Part shown: positions 55,138-64,000 of the stretch, piece after piece
Position numbering within the stretch: the first letter of the stretch is position 1
How the letters are laid out: each line of letters begins with the position of its first letter
Assembly (NCBI RefSeq): GCF_015244745.1
Contig: NZ_JABCQI010000006.1
Coordinates: 124,001 to 188,000, forward strand
Length of the DNA stretch: 64,000 nucleotides
DNA from: Gluconobacter cadivus
Lineage (GTDB): Bacteria; Pseudomonadota; Alphaproteobacteria; Acetobacterales; Acetobacteraceae
Reading direction: 5' to 3'
The notes under the pieces: model-generated
Database searches by the model: none
What the model was told of the DNA's origin: nothing
Seen by the model: the letters and a program-made list of their open reading frames with translations, nothing else
Translations under genes and position numbers: made by a program

Positions 55138-57006
55138 TCAGGCCACGACCACGATTTCGAGATGGTCCCGCATGAACTGCATGGCCTCATTGTGCTCCGT
55201 CTGCTCGGGCTCGCTCTCGGGCGCTTGCAGAGAGAAGGTCTCTTCCGAATCAGGCTCCGTCACCGACACGACAGGGCCGCTTGAAAGGTCAGCCTCATCA
55301 TCGGCTGCTTCCTCGAAATCATCTTCAGGCATCTCGTCCAGGTCCTCATCGTCCATCACGCTTTCCAGCTCCCGGATCTTCGCCTGTTGTTTCTTCTGCT
55401 TTTGCGTCCAGACGGCCTGCGCCTGCGCAAACGATGCGACCTCGGGCAGCCAGTGGCCTTCCCCGACATGGTTCATCAGGGCCGCACGCATCTCCTTGCC
55501 CGTATTCTGCGGGGCAAGTCCTTCGGCCTGCACGGCCTTGGTAATGCCGGGCTTGCTGTAGCATTTGAGGAACGCCTCAAAGGCCATGCTCGGCATCTTC
55601 TGGTCGGCACCGAACAGAACGCCCACGAGCTGCGCGGGCAGACCGCTGCCGCTGTGCATCGACACATCGCAGTTCAGGATGCTTTGCAGGACGGTGACGG
55701 CATGGCGGCGGATCAGCTTCTCGTCGCGAACAAGGCTGCCTTCGGGAAAGAGGTCAGCCATCGCGAGCGTGCGCGCGGTTGGTTCTGACCAGTTATTTCC
55801 GCTGGCATCGCCATGCACCCGGACGTTCTCGGCCTCCAGCGCCAGCAGAAGAGCGGCGATCAGTTCCCATGGGTCGGCTGTCTCGGACACCTCACCAAGC
55901 GCCTCACGCAGAGCGACGGTGCGGATCTCGCCGATCATCTTGTGGCCGGTCCCGGAGACGTCCGGTCGCTCTTTCGGTGCCTCTGGCGTGGCAGAGCTGC
56001 CCGAGTGGTCAACCTTCGCGGCGCTGTAAGGACGGCAGCGTTCTTCCACGATCTTCAGGGTTCGGGGATTGAGGCCATAACCGATGACCTCACCCTCCTG
56101 TGTCGCCATCCAGGTGCCCATGGTGATGAAGCCCTCCGGCGCGCGGGCATATCCGTATTCGTCCGAGGTCAGGACAATGGAGTTTTCGGGCCGCTCATTG
56201 TCCAGCCAGTCCTGCTGTGCGGCCGCGTAAGCCGTAGCATCGAGCGTATAGCGGCTGTCTGTATCAGCTTCGGCAAACAGATCCTCCATCCAGACGATGT
56301 TATGCTTGCGGGTAAGCTCGTCGCCGAACCGGGCGTTGCGGGCGTACCATTCCTTCTGTTCGAGGTTCCGGGCCAGCGCGCCCCAGGCCACGGTGTCTTC
56401 CGGGTCTTCGGCCTTTACGCGGTACTCGGCCGGATCCTCGTCGTCTCCGACGCTTTCGGAAAACATTTCCGCCCATGCGTCACGCTGCTCGTCCAGTGAG
56501 GCCTGCGCGATAATTTTGCGCTGCCGCTCGTCAGGGCCTCGGCCGAGGGCGATGGCATCCAGAATAGGCGGGTGCAGCTTCGCCAGCAGACTGAGACGCT
56601 TGAGATAGCTCGGCGTAACCATCAGGGCGGCGCAGACCTGCGGATCTGTATAGCCAAGCTGCTCGCGCAGGCGGGTGACGCTGTTCCACTGTTCCGGCTC
56701 CGTCATGTCCAGACGAACGAAGTTCTCGCTGACGGCAGCCAGGGCATCGAGGTCTTCGCTCTGATCGCCAACATACACGTCGATCTCGGTCAGACCGGCA
56801 TAGATGGCGCCTTCCGTCCGACGGTGGCCTGCCACGATCATCAGGCGTCCGTCCTCCAGTTCCCGGACGGCCGGAGGATGGAGGATGCCAATCGCCTTGA
56901 TGTTCAGAGCGAGTTTACGCAGCTCCTCAAGGCTTCCGATGGAAGAGCGCGGATTGTTCGGATTGGGCACAAGGGTTTTCGGATCGACGCGGCGAAGCTC
57001 GGCCAT
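55138..57006 (-). CDS. ParB/Spo0J-like (ParB_N domain) protein
   Basis: 622 aa. The N-terminal ParB_N domain (about 1-100) has L-V-P-N-P-N-N-P-R, I-L-H-P-P-A-V-R-E and the nucleotide-binding box A-G-H-R-R-T-E-G-A. An HTH-like segment follows (Y-T-D-P-Q-V-C-A-A-L-M-V-T-P-S-Y-L-K-R-L), then a long unrecognised C-terminal region with acidic tail. No ParA gene is adjacent. ParB-like proteins are frequent in leading regions of conjugative plasmids. A giant cruciform lies 40 nt upstream. Confidence 0.88.
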   Translation of the reverse strand: MAELRRVDPKTLVPNPNNPRSSIGSLEELRKLALNIKAIGILHPPAVRELEDGRLMIVAGHRRTEGAIYAGLTEIDVYVGDQSEDLDALAAVSENFVRLDMTEPEQWNSVTRLREQLGYTDPQVCAALMVTPSYLKRLSLLAKLHPPILDAIALGRGPDERQRKIIAQASLDEQRDAWAEMFSESVGDDEDPAEYRVKAEDPEDTVAWGALARNLEQKEWYARNARFGDELTRKHNIVWMEDLFAEADTDSRYTLDATAYAAAQQDWLDNERPENSIVLTSDEYGYARAPEGFITMGTWMATQEGEVIGYGLNPRTLKIVEERCRPYSAAKVDHSGSSATPEAPKERPDVSGTGHKMIGEIRTVALREALGEVSETADPWELIAALLLALEAENVRVHGDASGNNWSEPTARTLAMADLFPEGSLVRDEKLIRRHAVTVLQSILNCDVSMHSGSGLPAQLVGVLFGADQKMPSMAFEAFLKCYSKPGITKAVQAEGLAPQNTGKEMRAALMNHVGEGHWLPEVASFAQAQAVWTQKQKKQQAKIRELESVMDDEDLDEMPEDDFEEAADDEADLSSGPVVSVTEPDSEETFSLQAPESEPEQTEHNEAMQFMRDHLEIVVVA

Positions 57007-57045
57007 GGGACGCTCTTTCTATAATTTTTCAGATGTCCCTCCCGC

Positions 57046-57122
57046 GTCACGGGCCAGCCAGCCGCGCAAGGCCGCGCGAAGCGCGCCCGGCCTGAGCCTT
57101 GCGCGGCTGGCTGGTTCGTGAC
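57046..57122. repeat. Giant cruciform upstream of the ParB-like gene
   Basis: Outer arms GTCACG / CGTGAC, then perfect 18-bp arms CCAGCCAGCCGCGCAAGG (57054-57071) and CCTTGCGCGGCTGGCTGG (57097-57114). The loop contains GCGCG/CGCGC. It separates the minus-strand parB-like gene from the plus-strand toxin-antitoxin pair. Confidence 0.85.
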
Positions 57123-57227
57123 AGCCCCGCCTTTCCTGCTTGTCCTTCACCCTTTCAAAGCACTCTTCTTTCAGAAATTGCATCAGATCTGTAATTGCTG
57201 TATTTTACGCAAATAAAGGAGAACGCA

Positions 57228-57482
57228 ATGCGCACATTCTCGACAAGCGATCTGTCCCGCAAATCCGGAGACATCATCGCCAGTGCCCTGCAAGGACCAA
57301 TTTCAATTAATCAGCGCGGCAAACCACGATTGGTCATGCTGAGTGTCGAACAATACGAGGCATTGGTGGGAAGCTCACCAGAGCGTACTGCGGGTGCCAC
57401 TACGGAAATGCCTCAGGATTTGGCTCACGACATAGCAAATGCGATTGACGGGTACCTGCTGGAAACCCGCACAGAACCATGA
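57228..57482 (+). CDS. Phd/YefM-family antitoxin
   Basis: 84 aa from ATG 57228 (AAGGAG 7 nt upstream). Phd pattern: M-R-T-F-S-T-S-D-L-S-R-K-S-G-D-I-I, then G-P-I-S-I-N-Q-R-G-K-P-R-L-V-M-L-S and Y-E-A-L. The DNA-binding N-domain is followed by a disordered toxin-binding tail. It overlaps the toxin gene by 4 nt. A CAGATCTG palindrome at about 57187-57194, upstream of the start, may be part of its operator. Confidence 0.88.
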   Translation: MRTFSTSDLSRKSGDIIASALQGPISINQRGKPRLVMLSVEQYEALVGSSPERTAGATTEMPQDLAHDIANAIDGYLLETRTEP

Positions 57483-57892
57483 GCCAGACTTTCCGGCCCG
57501 GCATGGTGCTGCGGTATCCTTATCTATGGCATTGGCAGAACGGGAATGGCGAAACAGAAGGACGCAAGGATCGTCCAACGGCGGTGGCCGCAGTCTTTAT
57601 AGGTCGTGATGATCGTCAGTATGTCCTGCTGTTGCCCCTGACGACAAAACAGCCGTCTGCAACCCGCATTGCTGTTGAAGTGCCAGCGACCGAAAAGAAG
57701 CGTGCTGGCCTTGATCAGGCGTTGCGTCAATGGATCGTACTCGACGAGTACAATCTAGATCCGATCGCCAGCTCATACTACTTGCAGCAAACCTCATCCA
57801 TCGGTCAGTTCAGTGACGCGTTTATGCGCCCTGTACTGACACAGTTCCGTGACCTGCTGCCTACGGCACAACGCATTTCCCGCTATCCGTAA
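57479..57892 (+). CDS. PemK/MazF-like toxin partner
   Basis: 137 aa. It starts with F-R-P-G-M-V-L-R-Y-P-Y-L-W and has G-R-K-D-R-P-T-A-V, Y-V-L-L-L-P-L-T-T-K-Q and a late W-I-V-L-D-E-Y-N-L. This resembles the SH3-like fold of PemK/MazF toxins but is longer than most. Coupling to a Phd antitoxin supports a toxin call; a ribonuclease activity is inferred from family. Confidence 0.72.
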   Translation: MSQTFRPGMVLRYPYLWHWQNGNGETEGRKDRPTAVAAVFIGRDDRQYVLLLPLTTKQPSATRIAVEVPATEKKRAGLDQALRQWIVLDEYNLDPIASSYYLQQTSSIGQFSDAFMRPVLTQFRDLLPTAQRISRYP

Positions 57893-57986
57893 AGTGACCG
57901 CTTCCGCCCTCTTGTCGGACGTTGCAAACGCTGACGTAGCACCCGCAAAGCAGACAGATATTTGAATATCTATTTTTGTATTCTTT

Positions 57987-59210
57987 TCAGATTGCAGAAT
58001 GTGGGTTTGTCCTGACTCGAAGTGCGATCAGCAAAGCCGAAAACAGAAGGAGCGCGCTGGCGACCCCAAACACACCGACCACACCGTCAATACTGAACAT
58101 TAGACCACCGACGGCAGCTCCCGCTGCAATGGCGGACTGCACAGAGACAACCACCATCCCGCCTGCGCTTTCAGCCTGATCGGGAACCGCATGCGCAACC
58201 CAGTTCGACCATGCCACCGGGACGCCCCCAAAGGCCATCCCCCACAGGATCACCAGAAGAACCTGTCCTGTTATTCCCGCAGGCAGGAAAATCAGCCCCA
58301 GACCTGCTGCTCCAATCAGAACTGGCATGACGATGAGCGTGGCGCGCAGACTACGTTCCAGTACCCATCCTGCAATCAGGGTTCCAACGAAATTGGCTAC
58401 GCCAAAGGCCAATAACACCAGCGCCAGACCGCTGACATTGATCACCATCACACTTTCCAGAACCGGACGGATATATGTGAACAGAGCGTATTGACCCGTG
58501 TGGACAAGGGTGCAGCACAGCATCCCCACGCCAATACCGGGTCTGCGCAAGACATCCAGGATGGTCCCCAACCGGGCTGGGCTGGTCGGTTCCAGAGACG
58601 GAAGTGTGAAAAACTGGAAGGCCAGTGTCAGAACGCCGAGTGCCGCCGCCGCAAAAAAGGCCGTTCGCCATCCATATAGTCCCCCCAGATAACTGCCGAG
58701 CGGCACGGCCACGACAGTCGCTACCGATATCCCGCTGAAAATGATTGAAAGAGCCCGTGGCAGGAGTGCTGCTGGAACAAGGCGCATCGCCACGGCTGCT
58801 GCCATGCTCCAGAACCCTCCCAGGGCAATGCCCAGCAGCACCCGCATTGCGAGAAGTACGGTGAGGCTGGATGACAATGCGGCCAACAGGTTGGACGCGA
58901 CCATCAGCACACTGAAGACAAGCAGCACAATGCGACGATCGACTCGCCGCGTCAGGCTTGCCGTCAGCAGTCCGGAAAACATGGCGACCACAGCCGTTAC
59001 CGTGACGGCCTGTCCTGCCAGAGCCTCTGAAACACCCAGTCCCACTGCGATGGGTGTCAAAAGGCTTGCGGGTAGATATTCCGCTGTCAAAAGCCCGAAA
59101 ACACCCATGGCCAGCGAAAAGACCGCCATCCATGCTGGAGACGTGGGTTCCCTGTCATCTGTTGTACTGCCGATGTCAGGACCAGCGGGCTCTGATAATG
59201 CTTTACTCAC
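57987..59210 (-). CDS. MFS drug/metabolite efflux transporter (DHA1-type)
   Basis: 407 aa with twelve predicted membrane segments, after a 25-residue polar N-terminus. It has the MFS signatures T-A-E-Y-L-P-A-S-L-L, a loop 2-3 region T-A-S-L-T-R-R-V-D-R-R, and P-L-G-S-Y-L-G-G-L-Y-G-W-R-T-A-F-F. It resembles NepI/AraJ-like exporters. Divergent from an AraC-family gene, its likely regulator. Chromosomal-type cargo. Confidence 0.92.
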   Translation of the reverse strand: MSKALSEPAGPDIGSTTDDREPTSPAWMAVFSLAMGVFGLLTAEYLPASLLTPIAVGLGVSEALAGQAVTVTAVVAMFSGLLTASLTRRVDRRIVLLVFSVLMVASNLLAALSSSLTVLLAMRVLLGIALGGFWSMAAAVAMRLVPAALLPRALSIIFSGISVATVVAVPLGSYLGGLYGWRTAFFAAAALGVLTLAFQFFTLPSLEPTSPARLGTILDVLRRPGIGVGMLCCTLVHTGQYALFTYIRPVLESVMVINVSGLALVLLAFGVANFVGTLIAGWVLERSLRATLIVMPVLIGAAGLGLIFLPAGITGQVLLVILWGMAFGGVPVAWSNWVAHAVPDQAESAGGMVVVSVQSAIAAGAAVGGLMFSIDGVVGVFGVASALLLFSALLIALRVRTNPHSAI

Positions 59211-59317
59211 GAAAAACGTCCTTGGAATTGCCGTTACAACCCAAGGCTAGACGGCACAACTGGGACGATCTATGTCTAATAATCTGTAATCTTTGATCGA
59301 AACCCCGGAATATTTTA

Positions 59318-60265
59318 TTGTTGGATCCGATCGCCCCATCCTCTGATCTCATGAACGAACTGCTTCTCGGGATGCGTCTGCGCGGGATTCAATATCGCCG
59401 CATCCATGCCGCATCCTCTTTTGGGTTTGCCTTCAAGGCAAAACCCGGTTGCGCCTATTTCCATTTCCTGGCGACCGGTAAGGCAGAATTTCTGACCGAA
59501 AATGGTGAGCTTCAGACGCTCTCAGCGGGCAATGCAGTGTTCCTTCCGCAAGGAAGTGCCCATAAGATTTTTTCCGATCCGCAAGTTTTGGTTCAGGATA
59601 TCGACCACTGCGATATCATAGCCCTGAGCGACACCGTCTGTGCCGTGACCTGCTCCAGCGGCACACCCCAGACGATTTTCTTCAGTGGCTGCATGGAGTT
59701 CGATCTTGGTGGCCTTCAGGGACTTGTTCCCCTGATGCCCGAACTCATGATGATTGACGCCACGAGCCAGCGTTATCTCGAACTCATGCCAATTTTAACG
59801 GCCATGGAACAGGAAGCCTGTACCGGACGCATGGGAAATGCGGGCATTCTCGCGCGTCTGGCAGATGTCGTGATGGCCGTCATCGTCCGGGGCTGGGTGG
59901 AATGCGGCTGCGGCAACAGTTCCGCCTTTGTGATGGCTCTGCGAGAGCCAAAACTGTCGCGCGCCATTCTTGCCCTGCATCGTCACCCCGGACGCGACTG
60001 GACCGTAGCGGAACTGGCCGCGGAAAGCGGTCTCTCGCGCTCTGTTTTTGCAAGGCGATTTCAGGAGATGATCGGCGTTGCGCCTTTGCGTTACGCCGGG
60101 GAGCTGCGAATGCGCATAGCCCGGACCTGGCTCGCTTACGACAGAATGTCTATTGAAAGGGTCGCCGAGCGCTTGGGTTACACCTCTCAGGCGGCTTTCA
60201 GTCGTGCTTACAAACGCATCGTCGGTGTGCCGCCTGGTTATAGCCGTCGGACACTGGGAAAATAG
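59318..60265 (+). CDS. AraC-family regulator with cupin domain
   Basis: 315 aa from TTG 59318; ATG 59351 (M-N-E-L-L-L-G-M) is an alternative, but homologues usually begin before this segment. The N-terminal cupin_6 domain contains L-L-L-G-M-R-L-R-G and G-N-A-V-F-L-P-Q-G-S-A-H. The C-terminal double HTH has W-T-V-A-E-L-A-A-E-S-G-L-S-R-S-V-F-A-R-R-F and V-A-E-R-L-G-Y-T-S-Q-A-A-F-S-R-A-Y-K-R. Divergent from the MFS gene, it probably controls it. Confidence 0.92.
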   Translation: MLDPIAPSSDLMNELLLGMRLRGIQYRRIHAASSFGFAFKAKPGCAYFHFLATGKAEFLTENGELQTLSAGNAVFLPQGSAHKIFSDPQVLVQDIDHCDIIALSDTVCAVTCSSGTPQTIFFSGCMEFDLGGLQGLVPLMPELMMIDATSQRYLELMPILTAMEQEACTGRMGNAGILARLADVVMAVIVRGWVECGCGNSSAFVMALREPKLSRAILALHRHPGRDWTVAELAAESGLSRSVFARRFQEMIGVAPLRYAGELRMRIARTWLAYDRMSIERVAERLGYTSQAAFSRAYKRIVGVPPGYSRRTLGK

Positions 60266-60356
60266 TTTTCAGGCAGGAGATTCTCCGCGTGACGCCATAT
60301 GATCTTCGAAAGCAGACTTTCAGCTCTCCCCCCATTGCTGACTATCTCCCTTCTTT

Positions 60357-63300
60357 TCACGCTGTTTCAGGAACGAGCGCGGCCTTTGCCTCAGCCTTTT
60401 CTGCTTCCTCCCGGCGCTGCGTATCGGCTGCCAGATCCGCCTCAAGGGCCGCCATGGCTTCGCGCTTCTCCTGCAACAGCGCCGCCTCCGGAAACGCCAG
60501 ACCCACGCGGGCGCGATAGCCGGGCAGCTTGCGCTCGGCTTCCTCCACCTGACGGCGCGCGTCCGCCAGTTCCGCCTCGAACCGCAACAGCGCGTTCTCG
60601 ATGCGGCTGACCAGCCCGACCGGGCTTGTCTCGCGGTCGAAATCCATGCCGAGGATCCGCCCGTCCAGCACAAGACCGAGGGTCGCGTCCCACGTCTCCT
60701 CGCCGTCAAAGCGGGTGCGCCAGGTCTCGCACAGGATCTCGAAGCCGCCGATCGTGCCGAGCGTCCACTTGCCTTTCTCCCCGGACTTCGCGGCGAGACG
60801 GGCCTGCGAGAGAAGCCACTGACCGGCCTTCTCACGCTCGGTCATCTCCCGGTCCTTGCGCACCAGACGGAACGCTTCACCGCGTGTCGGCTCGCGCCGT
60901 GCGATGTCGTTCTGAAGACGCGGGATCACGGCCTGCGCCGTCTCACGGTCACGCTCGGCACGGTCGATCGCACGACGGACATTATACTGATCGTCGTGAT
61001 GCGCGGCCTGCAAGCGCTCCAGGCGGGCCAGTTCGGCTTCCAGTCCGGCCTTCTGCATCAGGCGTTCATCACCCGACGCAAGCGCCTTCGCCATGGCGAA
61101 CTGGTTGGCTTCTGCTCCCATGTCTTCCAGACGGCGGATCGTCCGGTCTCCGGACATGGCAAGGCAGATGAACTTCTGCTTGCGCTCCAGCATCTGCCAG
61201 TTCGTCGCATCCACCGATCCTTTCAGGGCGTAGGCGTAAAGCTGGATCACCGGGTTCTGATTGCCCTGCCGCTCGATCCGCCCCTCGCGCTGGATGATGT
61301 CCGAGACCAGCCAGGGCACGTCGAGATGATGCAGGGCGATCAGGCGCTGCTGCGCGTTCACGCCCGTTCCCATGGTTGCGGACGATCCGATCAGGATGCG
61401 CTTGCGCCCGGAGTTCATGTCGCGGAAGAGCGCCTGCTTGGCCGTGCTCTTCTTGTAGTGCTGCATGAAGGCGATTTCGTCGCGCGGCACGCCCATGCGG
61501 ATCAGCTCGTCGCGGATCCAGCGATAGGCCGAGAACCCGCGTGTCTCCAGCGCGGATTCCGTGCCCAGATCCGAGAAGATCATCTGCGTGGCACCGGGCA
61601 GCTCGTACTGCCGTCCCGTCTCAGGGTCGGTGTAGGGATTGGCGGACGTGTTCTGCCAGATCTCAAAGACCCTGCGGATCATGACGTTCAGCTTGTTGCT
61701 GTTGTCATTCGCCGCCCAGTTCCGCACGAAACGCAGGTCGATCGCCGCGTGCCGGGCATCAGTGATGACGGACAGCAGGATGTCGTCGCCCTTCTGGGGC
61801 TTGCCCGTGCGCTCTTCAATCCTCTTGATCCGCTCGGCGAGCGTCTTCTGATACTCGCGGAAGGCGTCCCCGCTATCGGCCACGACGATCTCACGCCTGC
61901 CGCCCGCAATCTCGGGCAGTTTGACGTAGCGTCGCAGGTCGTCCTGCTGCACGACGTCGGCAAAGTCGCGATACATCGCCATCAGATCCGCGACATTCAC
62001 GAACTCCGAGAAGCGCGTGACCGGCTTGTAAAGACCGCTCGGCTGAAGCTCCAGCTCCGTGCGGGTCTCGCCAAAACTTGCGGCCCAGGCGTCGAACTCG
62101 TGCAGGCCACGCTCGACAAGGGCTGGCAGATCCATGAAGCGCTGGATCGAGAACATCTCACCCAGGGTGTTGGTGATCGGCGAGCCTGACGCCATGACCA
62201 GCACGCGCTCTGGATTGCGCCTGGCGAGGTAGCGCGTTTTGACGAACAGATCCCAGGCGCGCTGGCTGCCGTTCGGGTCGATCCCCTTCAGGTCGGACTG
62301 GTTTGTGCCGAAAGACAGTTTACGGAACTGCTGCGCCTCATCCACGAGGATCTGGTCCACCCCGATCTCGCCGAGATGCACGAGATCGTCCTTGCGGCTG
62401 GACAGGGCTTTCAGCTTGGCTTCCATCCCTTCCTTAAGGCGCTCGATGCGCTTGCGCGACAGTCGATCATCGCGGCTCACATTCTCCAGAAGGCTTTCGT
62501 AAGAGGCAATCTGGTCCTCGACCATCTCCTGCTCGAACGCGCTCTCGACCGGCACGAACTTGAAGGCGTCATGCGTGATGACAATGGCGTCCCAGTTTCC
62601 CGTGGCCGCCCGGGCCAGGAACCGCTGGCGCTTGTCCTTCACGAAGTTCGTCTCGTCCGCCACGAGGATCTGGGCGTTCGGGTAGAGCATCATGAACTCA
62701 CGCGCCATCTGCGCAAGGCAGTGGCCGGGCACCACGATCATGCCCTTGGAAATCAGGCCGAGGCGCTTTTGCTCCATCACTGCCGCGCACATCGAGAACG
62801 TCTTCCCGGACCCCACCGCATGAGCCATGTAGGTGCTGCCCTTGGCGATGATCCGCCAGATCACCCGCTTCTGATGGTCGCGCAGGCTGATCGCCGTGCT
62901 GGCTCCCGGCAGTTTCAGGTGAGAGCCGTCGAACGTGCGCGGGACAAGGTTGTTGAACGCATCGTTATACAGCCGCACCAAACGCTCGGCGCGGTCGGTG
63001 TCCTGCCAGACCCATGTCTCGAACGCGGTTTTGATTGCGGCCAACTTCTCCTTGGCCGCCTCCGTCTCCTTCGTGTTCAGCTCACGGTGTTCGCCGTTCA
63101 CATCGCGCCAGGTGTCCCAGATTTTCGGGCTGGCCTGATTGAGCGCATCGTCCAGCAGATCCCCGGCATGACGGCGCTGCGTCCCCCAGACCGAGGTGGC
63201 CTCGACCTTGCCGGAAAACCCGCTCTTGTCCACGCTCCAGGTCGCCACCTCCAGCGTATGGTGAATGGTCGTGCGAACCCCCATGACCTCTGCAACAAAG

Positions 63301-64000
63301 GCCTCAACATCCGGCACCGGGATCCATGGGGCTCCCAGACGGGCCGTAATGTCGGACGGGCGCAGGTCTTCGGGCTGCACCTCTTCAAGGGCGGCGACAT
63401 TGCGCAGATAGCGTCGGTCGCGCTCGGCAGCCTCCCGGGCCTGCGCCAGCTTGGTGCGGACCGCGCCTGACAGGGCTTCGTCTGCCGTCACCCAGACCTC
63501 ACGGTCGCCTGTGCTGCGGATCGGGTCGAGAAAGACCGAGGATCCGAGTTCGGCGAGCACTTCTTCACCGGGACGGCCCAGAAGCTCCGCCATGCGCTCG
63601 ACATCCACGCCGCCTGTCTCGTGCAGGGAGACCGCCAGCGCGTCATGAGCGCCGTGAACCTCGGGCTCGGACGGGGCCTGAATCACGCGCTCGCTGAAGA
63701 TCGGTCCCGGACGGCCGGTCTGGCTCTTCTCGTCATACTCCTCGATCGAGCTGACCAGCCACACATCCGGATCGTCATAGAACGGCTGAAGGTTCGGACG
63801 ACGCTGTGTGGATTTCTCCTCTCCCGTCTCCTCATCCACCCGTGTCGTGGTGTTCGTGAGGTTGATCGGCCCGAACTGACGGCTGAACGCCTGATACGCG
63901 CGCTTCAGATCCGCCTGATGCGCGCTGTAGGGCAGGTTTTCCACCTGGGCGCGCAGCACCAGACGGGCCGCGTCCCTTACCGGAATCAGGCCCTTGATGA
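60357..64000 (-). CDS. Very large SNF2/DEAD-type helicase (DNA-methylase-helicase fusion type), 5' end cut
   Basis: The frame remains open to the window edge (1214 codons visible). Helicase features: A-V-G-S-G-K-T-F-S-M (Walker A), I-L-V-D-E-A-Q-Q-F (DEAH-like), M-A-S-G-S-P-I-T-N-T-L, and late L-I-G-S-S-A-T-M-G-T-G-V-N and Q-R-E-G-R-I-E-R-Q-G-N-Q. A long coiled coil and a C-terminal E-R-E-K-A-G-Q-W-L-L block follow. Proteins of this type on plasmids and phages usually carry an N6-adenine methylase N-terminus and several, such as P1 DarB, protect incoming DNA from restriction. The methylase part would be outside the window. Confidence 0.82.
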   Translation of the reverse strand, partial: IKGLIPVRDAARLVLRAQVENLPYSAHQADLKRAYQAFSRQFGPINLTNTTTRVDEETGEEKSTQRRPNLQPFYDDPDVWLVSSIEEYDEKSQTGRPGPIFSERVIQAPSEPEVHGAHDALAVSLHETGGVDVERMAELLGRPGEEVLAELGSSVFLDPIRSTGDREVWVTADEALSGAVRTKLAQAREAAERDRRYLRNVAALEEVQPEDLRPSDITARLGAPWIPVPDVEAFVAEVMGVRTTIHHTLEVATWSVDKSGFSGKVEATSVWGTQRRHAGDLLDDALNQASPKIWDTWRDVNGEHRELNTKETEAAKEKLAAIKTAFETWVWQDTDRAERLVRLYNDAFNNLVPRTFDGSHLKLPGASTAISLRDHQKRVIWRIIAKGSTYMAHAVGSGKTFSMCAAVMEQKRLGLISKGMIVVPGHCLAQMAREFMMLYPNAQILVADETNFVKDKRQRFLARAATGNWDAIVITHDAFKFVPVESAFEQEMVEDQIASYESLLENVSRDDRLSRKRIERLKEGMEAKLKALSSRKDDLVHLGEIGVDQILVDEAQQFRKLSFGTNQSDLKGIDPNGSQRAWDLFVKTRYLARRNPERVLVMASGSPITNTLGEMFSIQRFMDLPALVERGLHEFDAWAASFGETRTELELQPSGLYKPVTRFSEFVNVADLMAMYRDFADVVQQDDLRRYVKLPEIAGGRREIVVADSGDAFREYQKTLAERIKRIEERTGKPQKGDDILLSVITDARHAAIDLRFVRNWAANDNSNKLNVMIRRVFEIWQNTSANPYTDPETGRQYELPGATQMIFSDLGTESALETRGFSAYRWIRDELIRMGVPRDEIAFMQHYKKSTAKQALFRDMNSGRKRILIGSSATMGTGVNAQQRLIALHHLDVPWLVSDIIQREGRIERQGNQNPVIQLYAYALKGSVDATNWQMLERKQKFICLAMSGDRTIRRLEDMGAEANQFAMAKALASGDERLMQKAGLEAELARLERLQAAHHDDQYNVRRAIDRAERDRETAQAVIPRLQNDIARREPTRGEAFRLVRKDREMTEREKAGQWLLSQARLAAKSGEKGKWTLGTIGGFEILCETWRTRFDGEETWDATLGLVLDGRILGMDFDRETSPVGLVSRIENALLRFEAELADARRQVEEAERKLPGYRARVGLAFPEAALLQEKREAMAALEADLAADTQRREEAEKAEAKAALVPETA

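Noticed and set aside
60996-62189. 397-codon plus-strand frame opposite the large helicase
   Set aside because: Antisense to conserved helicase motifs; no RBS or domain.
1-64000. rRNA, tRNA, insertion sequences and a replication initiator
   Set aside because: No tRNA-like cloverleaf with the usual arms, no transposase frame with flanking terminal repeats, and no RepA/RepC-type protein was recognised in this window.

Overview
This 64 kb window looks like about half or more of a large conjugative plasmid (or integrated conjugative element) of an alphaproteobacterium, most likely an acetic acid bacterium (Acetobacteraceae). That assignment is an inference from high GC, codon use, a plasmid-borne MucR/Ros regulator and an I-type (Dot/Icm-like) conjugation apparatus. 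No rRNA, tRNA, CRISPR array or replication initiator/oriV was recognised, so the replicon itself is probably outside the window.

Layout. (1) 1-2.2 kb, minus strand: end of the transfer region, with a TraW-like exported protein (cut by the window edge), two small genes and a TcpQ-domain protein. (2) 2.3-4.3 kb: two DNA-binding regulators. (3) 4.3-13.4 kb, plus strand: traM-N-O-P-Q-R, icmJ- and icmB-like genes (DotI, DotH, DotG, DotF, DotE, DotP, DotN, DotO). (4) 13.4-14.0 kb: a RelBE-like toxin-antitoxin pair. (5) 14.2-21.9 kb: traH-I-J-K-L, a lytic transglycosylase, DotM and the DotL coupling ATPase. (6) 22.1-27.1 kb, minus strand: MobF (TrwC-type) relaxase, a small accessory gene and a Bro-N protein. 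(7) 27.2-29.7 kb: a putative oriT with an R388-like hairpin/nic site (predicted nick 27345^27346, plus strand), twelve 11-bp iterons and an stbABC-like operon. (8) 29.8-33.2 kb: a second transglycosylase, a secreted protein, a small HTH protein and a VbhA/VbhT-like Fic antitoxin/toxin pair. (9) 33.2-64 kb: the predicted leading region. Its genes lie mostly on the minus strand: two SSBs, several unknown proteins, micro-ORFs, UvrD-like helicase, Toprim primase, LPD29-like and ParB-like proteins, and a very large DNA-methylase/helicase-type protein running off the right end. Accessory cargo is inserted: XRE-ImmA/IrrE, an Abi-like HEPN protein, TetR/SDR, NERD, a Phd/PemK-like pair, and MFS/AraC.

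How it fits together. If the nick is where the sequence suggests, the plus strand to the right of 27.35 kb enters the recipient first. It would be the template for the minus-strand genes there, as expected for early-expressed leading-region genes. Long, strongly folding repeats sit just upstream of several of these genes (33.23, 35.27, 37.15 and a diverged copy at about 51.3 kb; a second family at 34.20 and 35.92 kb; unrelated giant hairpins at 38.58, 55.01 and 57.05 kb). They are candidates for single-strand promoters of the Frpo type.

A second unexplained layer covers the transfer genes. A short motif, consensus YTCAGTCGCAGATC, occurs 13 times, always 30-98 nt upstream of a start codon of a conjugation-associated gene. 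It is often followed by a hairpin that covers or abuts the ribosome-binding site; in front of traP the hairpin is a textbook intrinsic terminator ending at the start codon. Together these suggest a plasmid-wide post-initiation or operator-based control circuit that I do not recognise from the literature.
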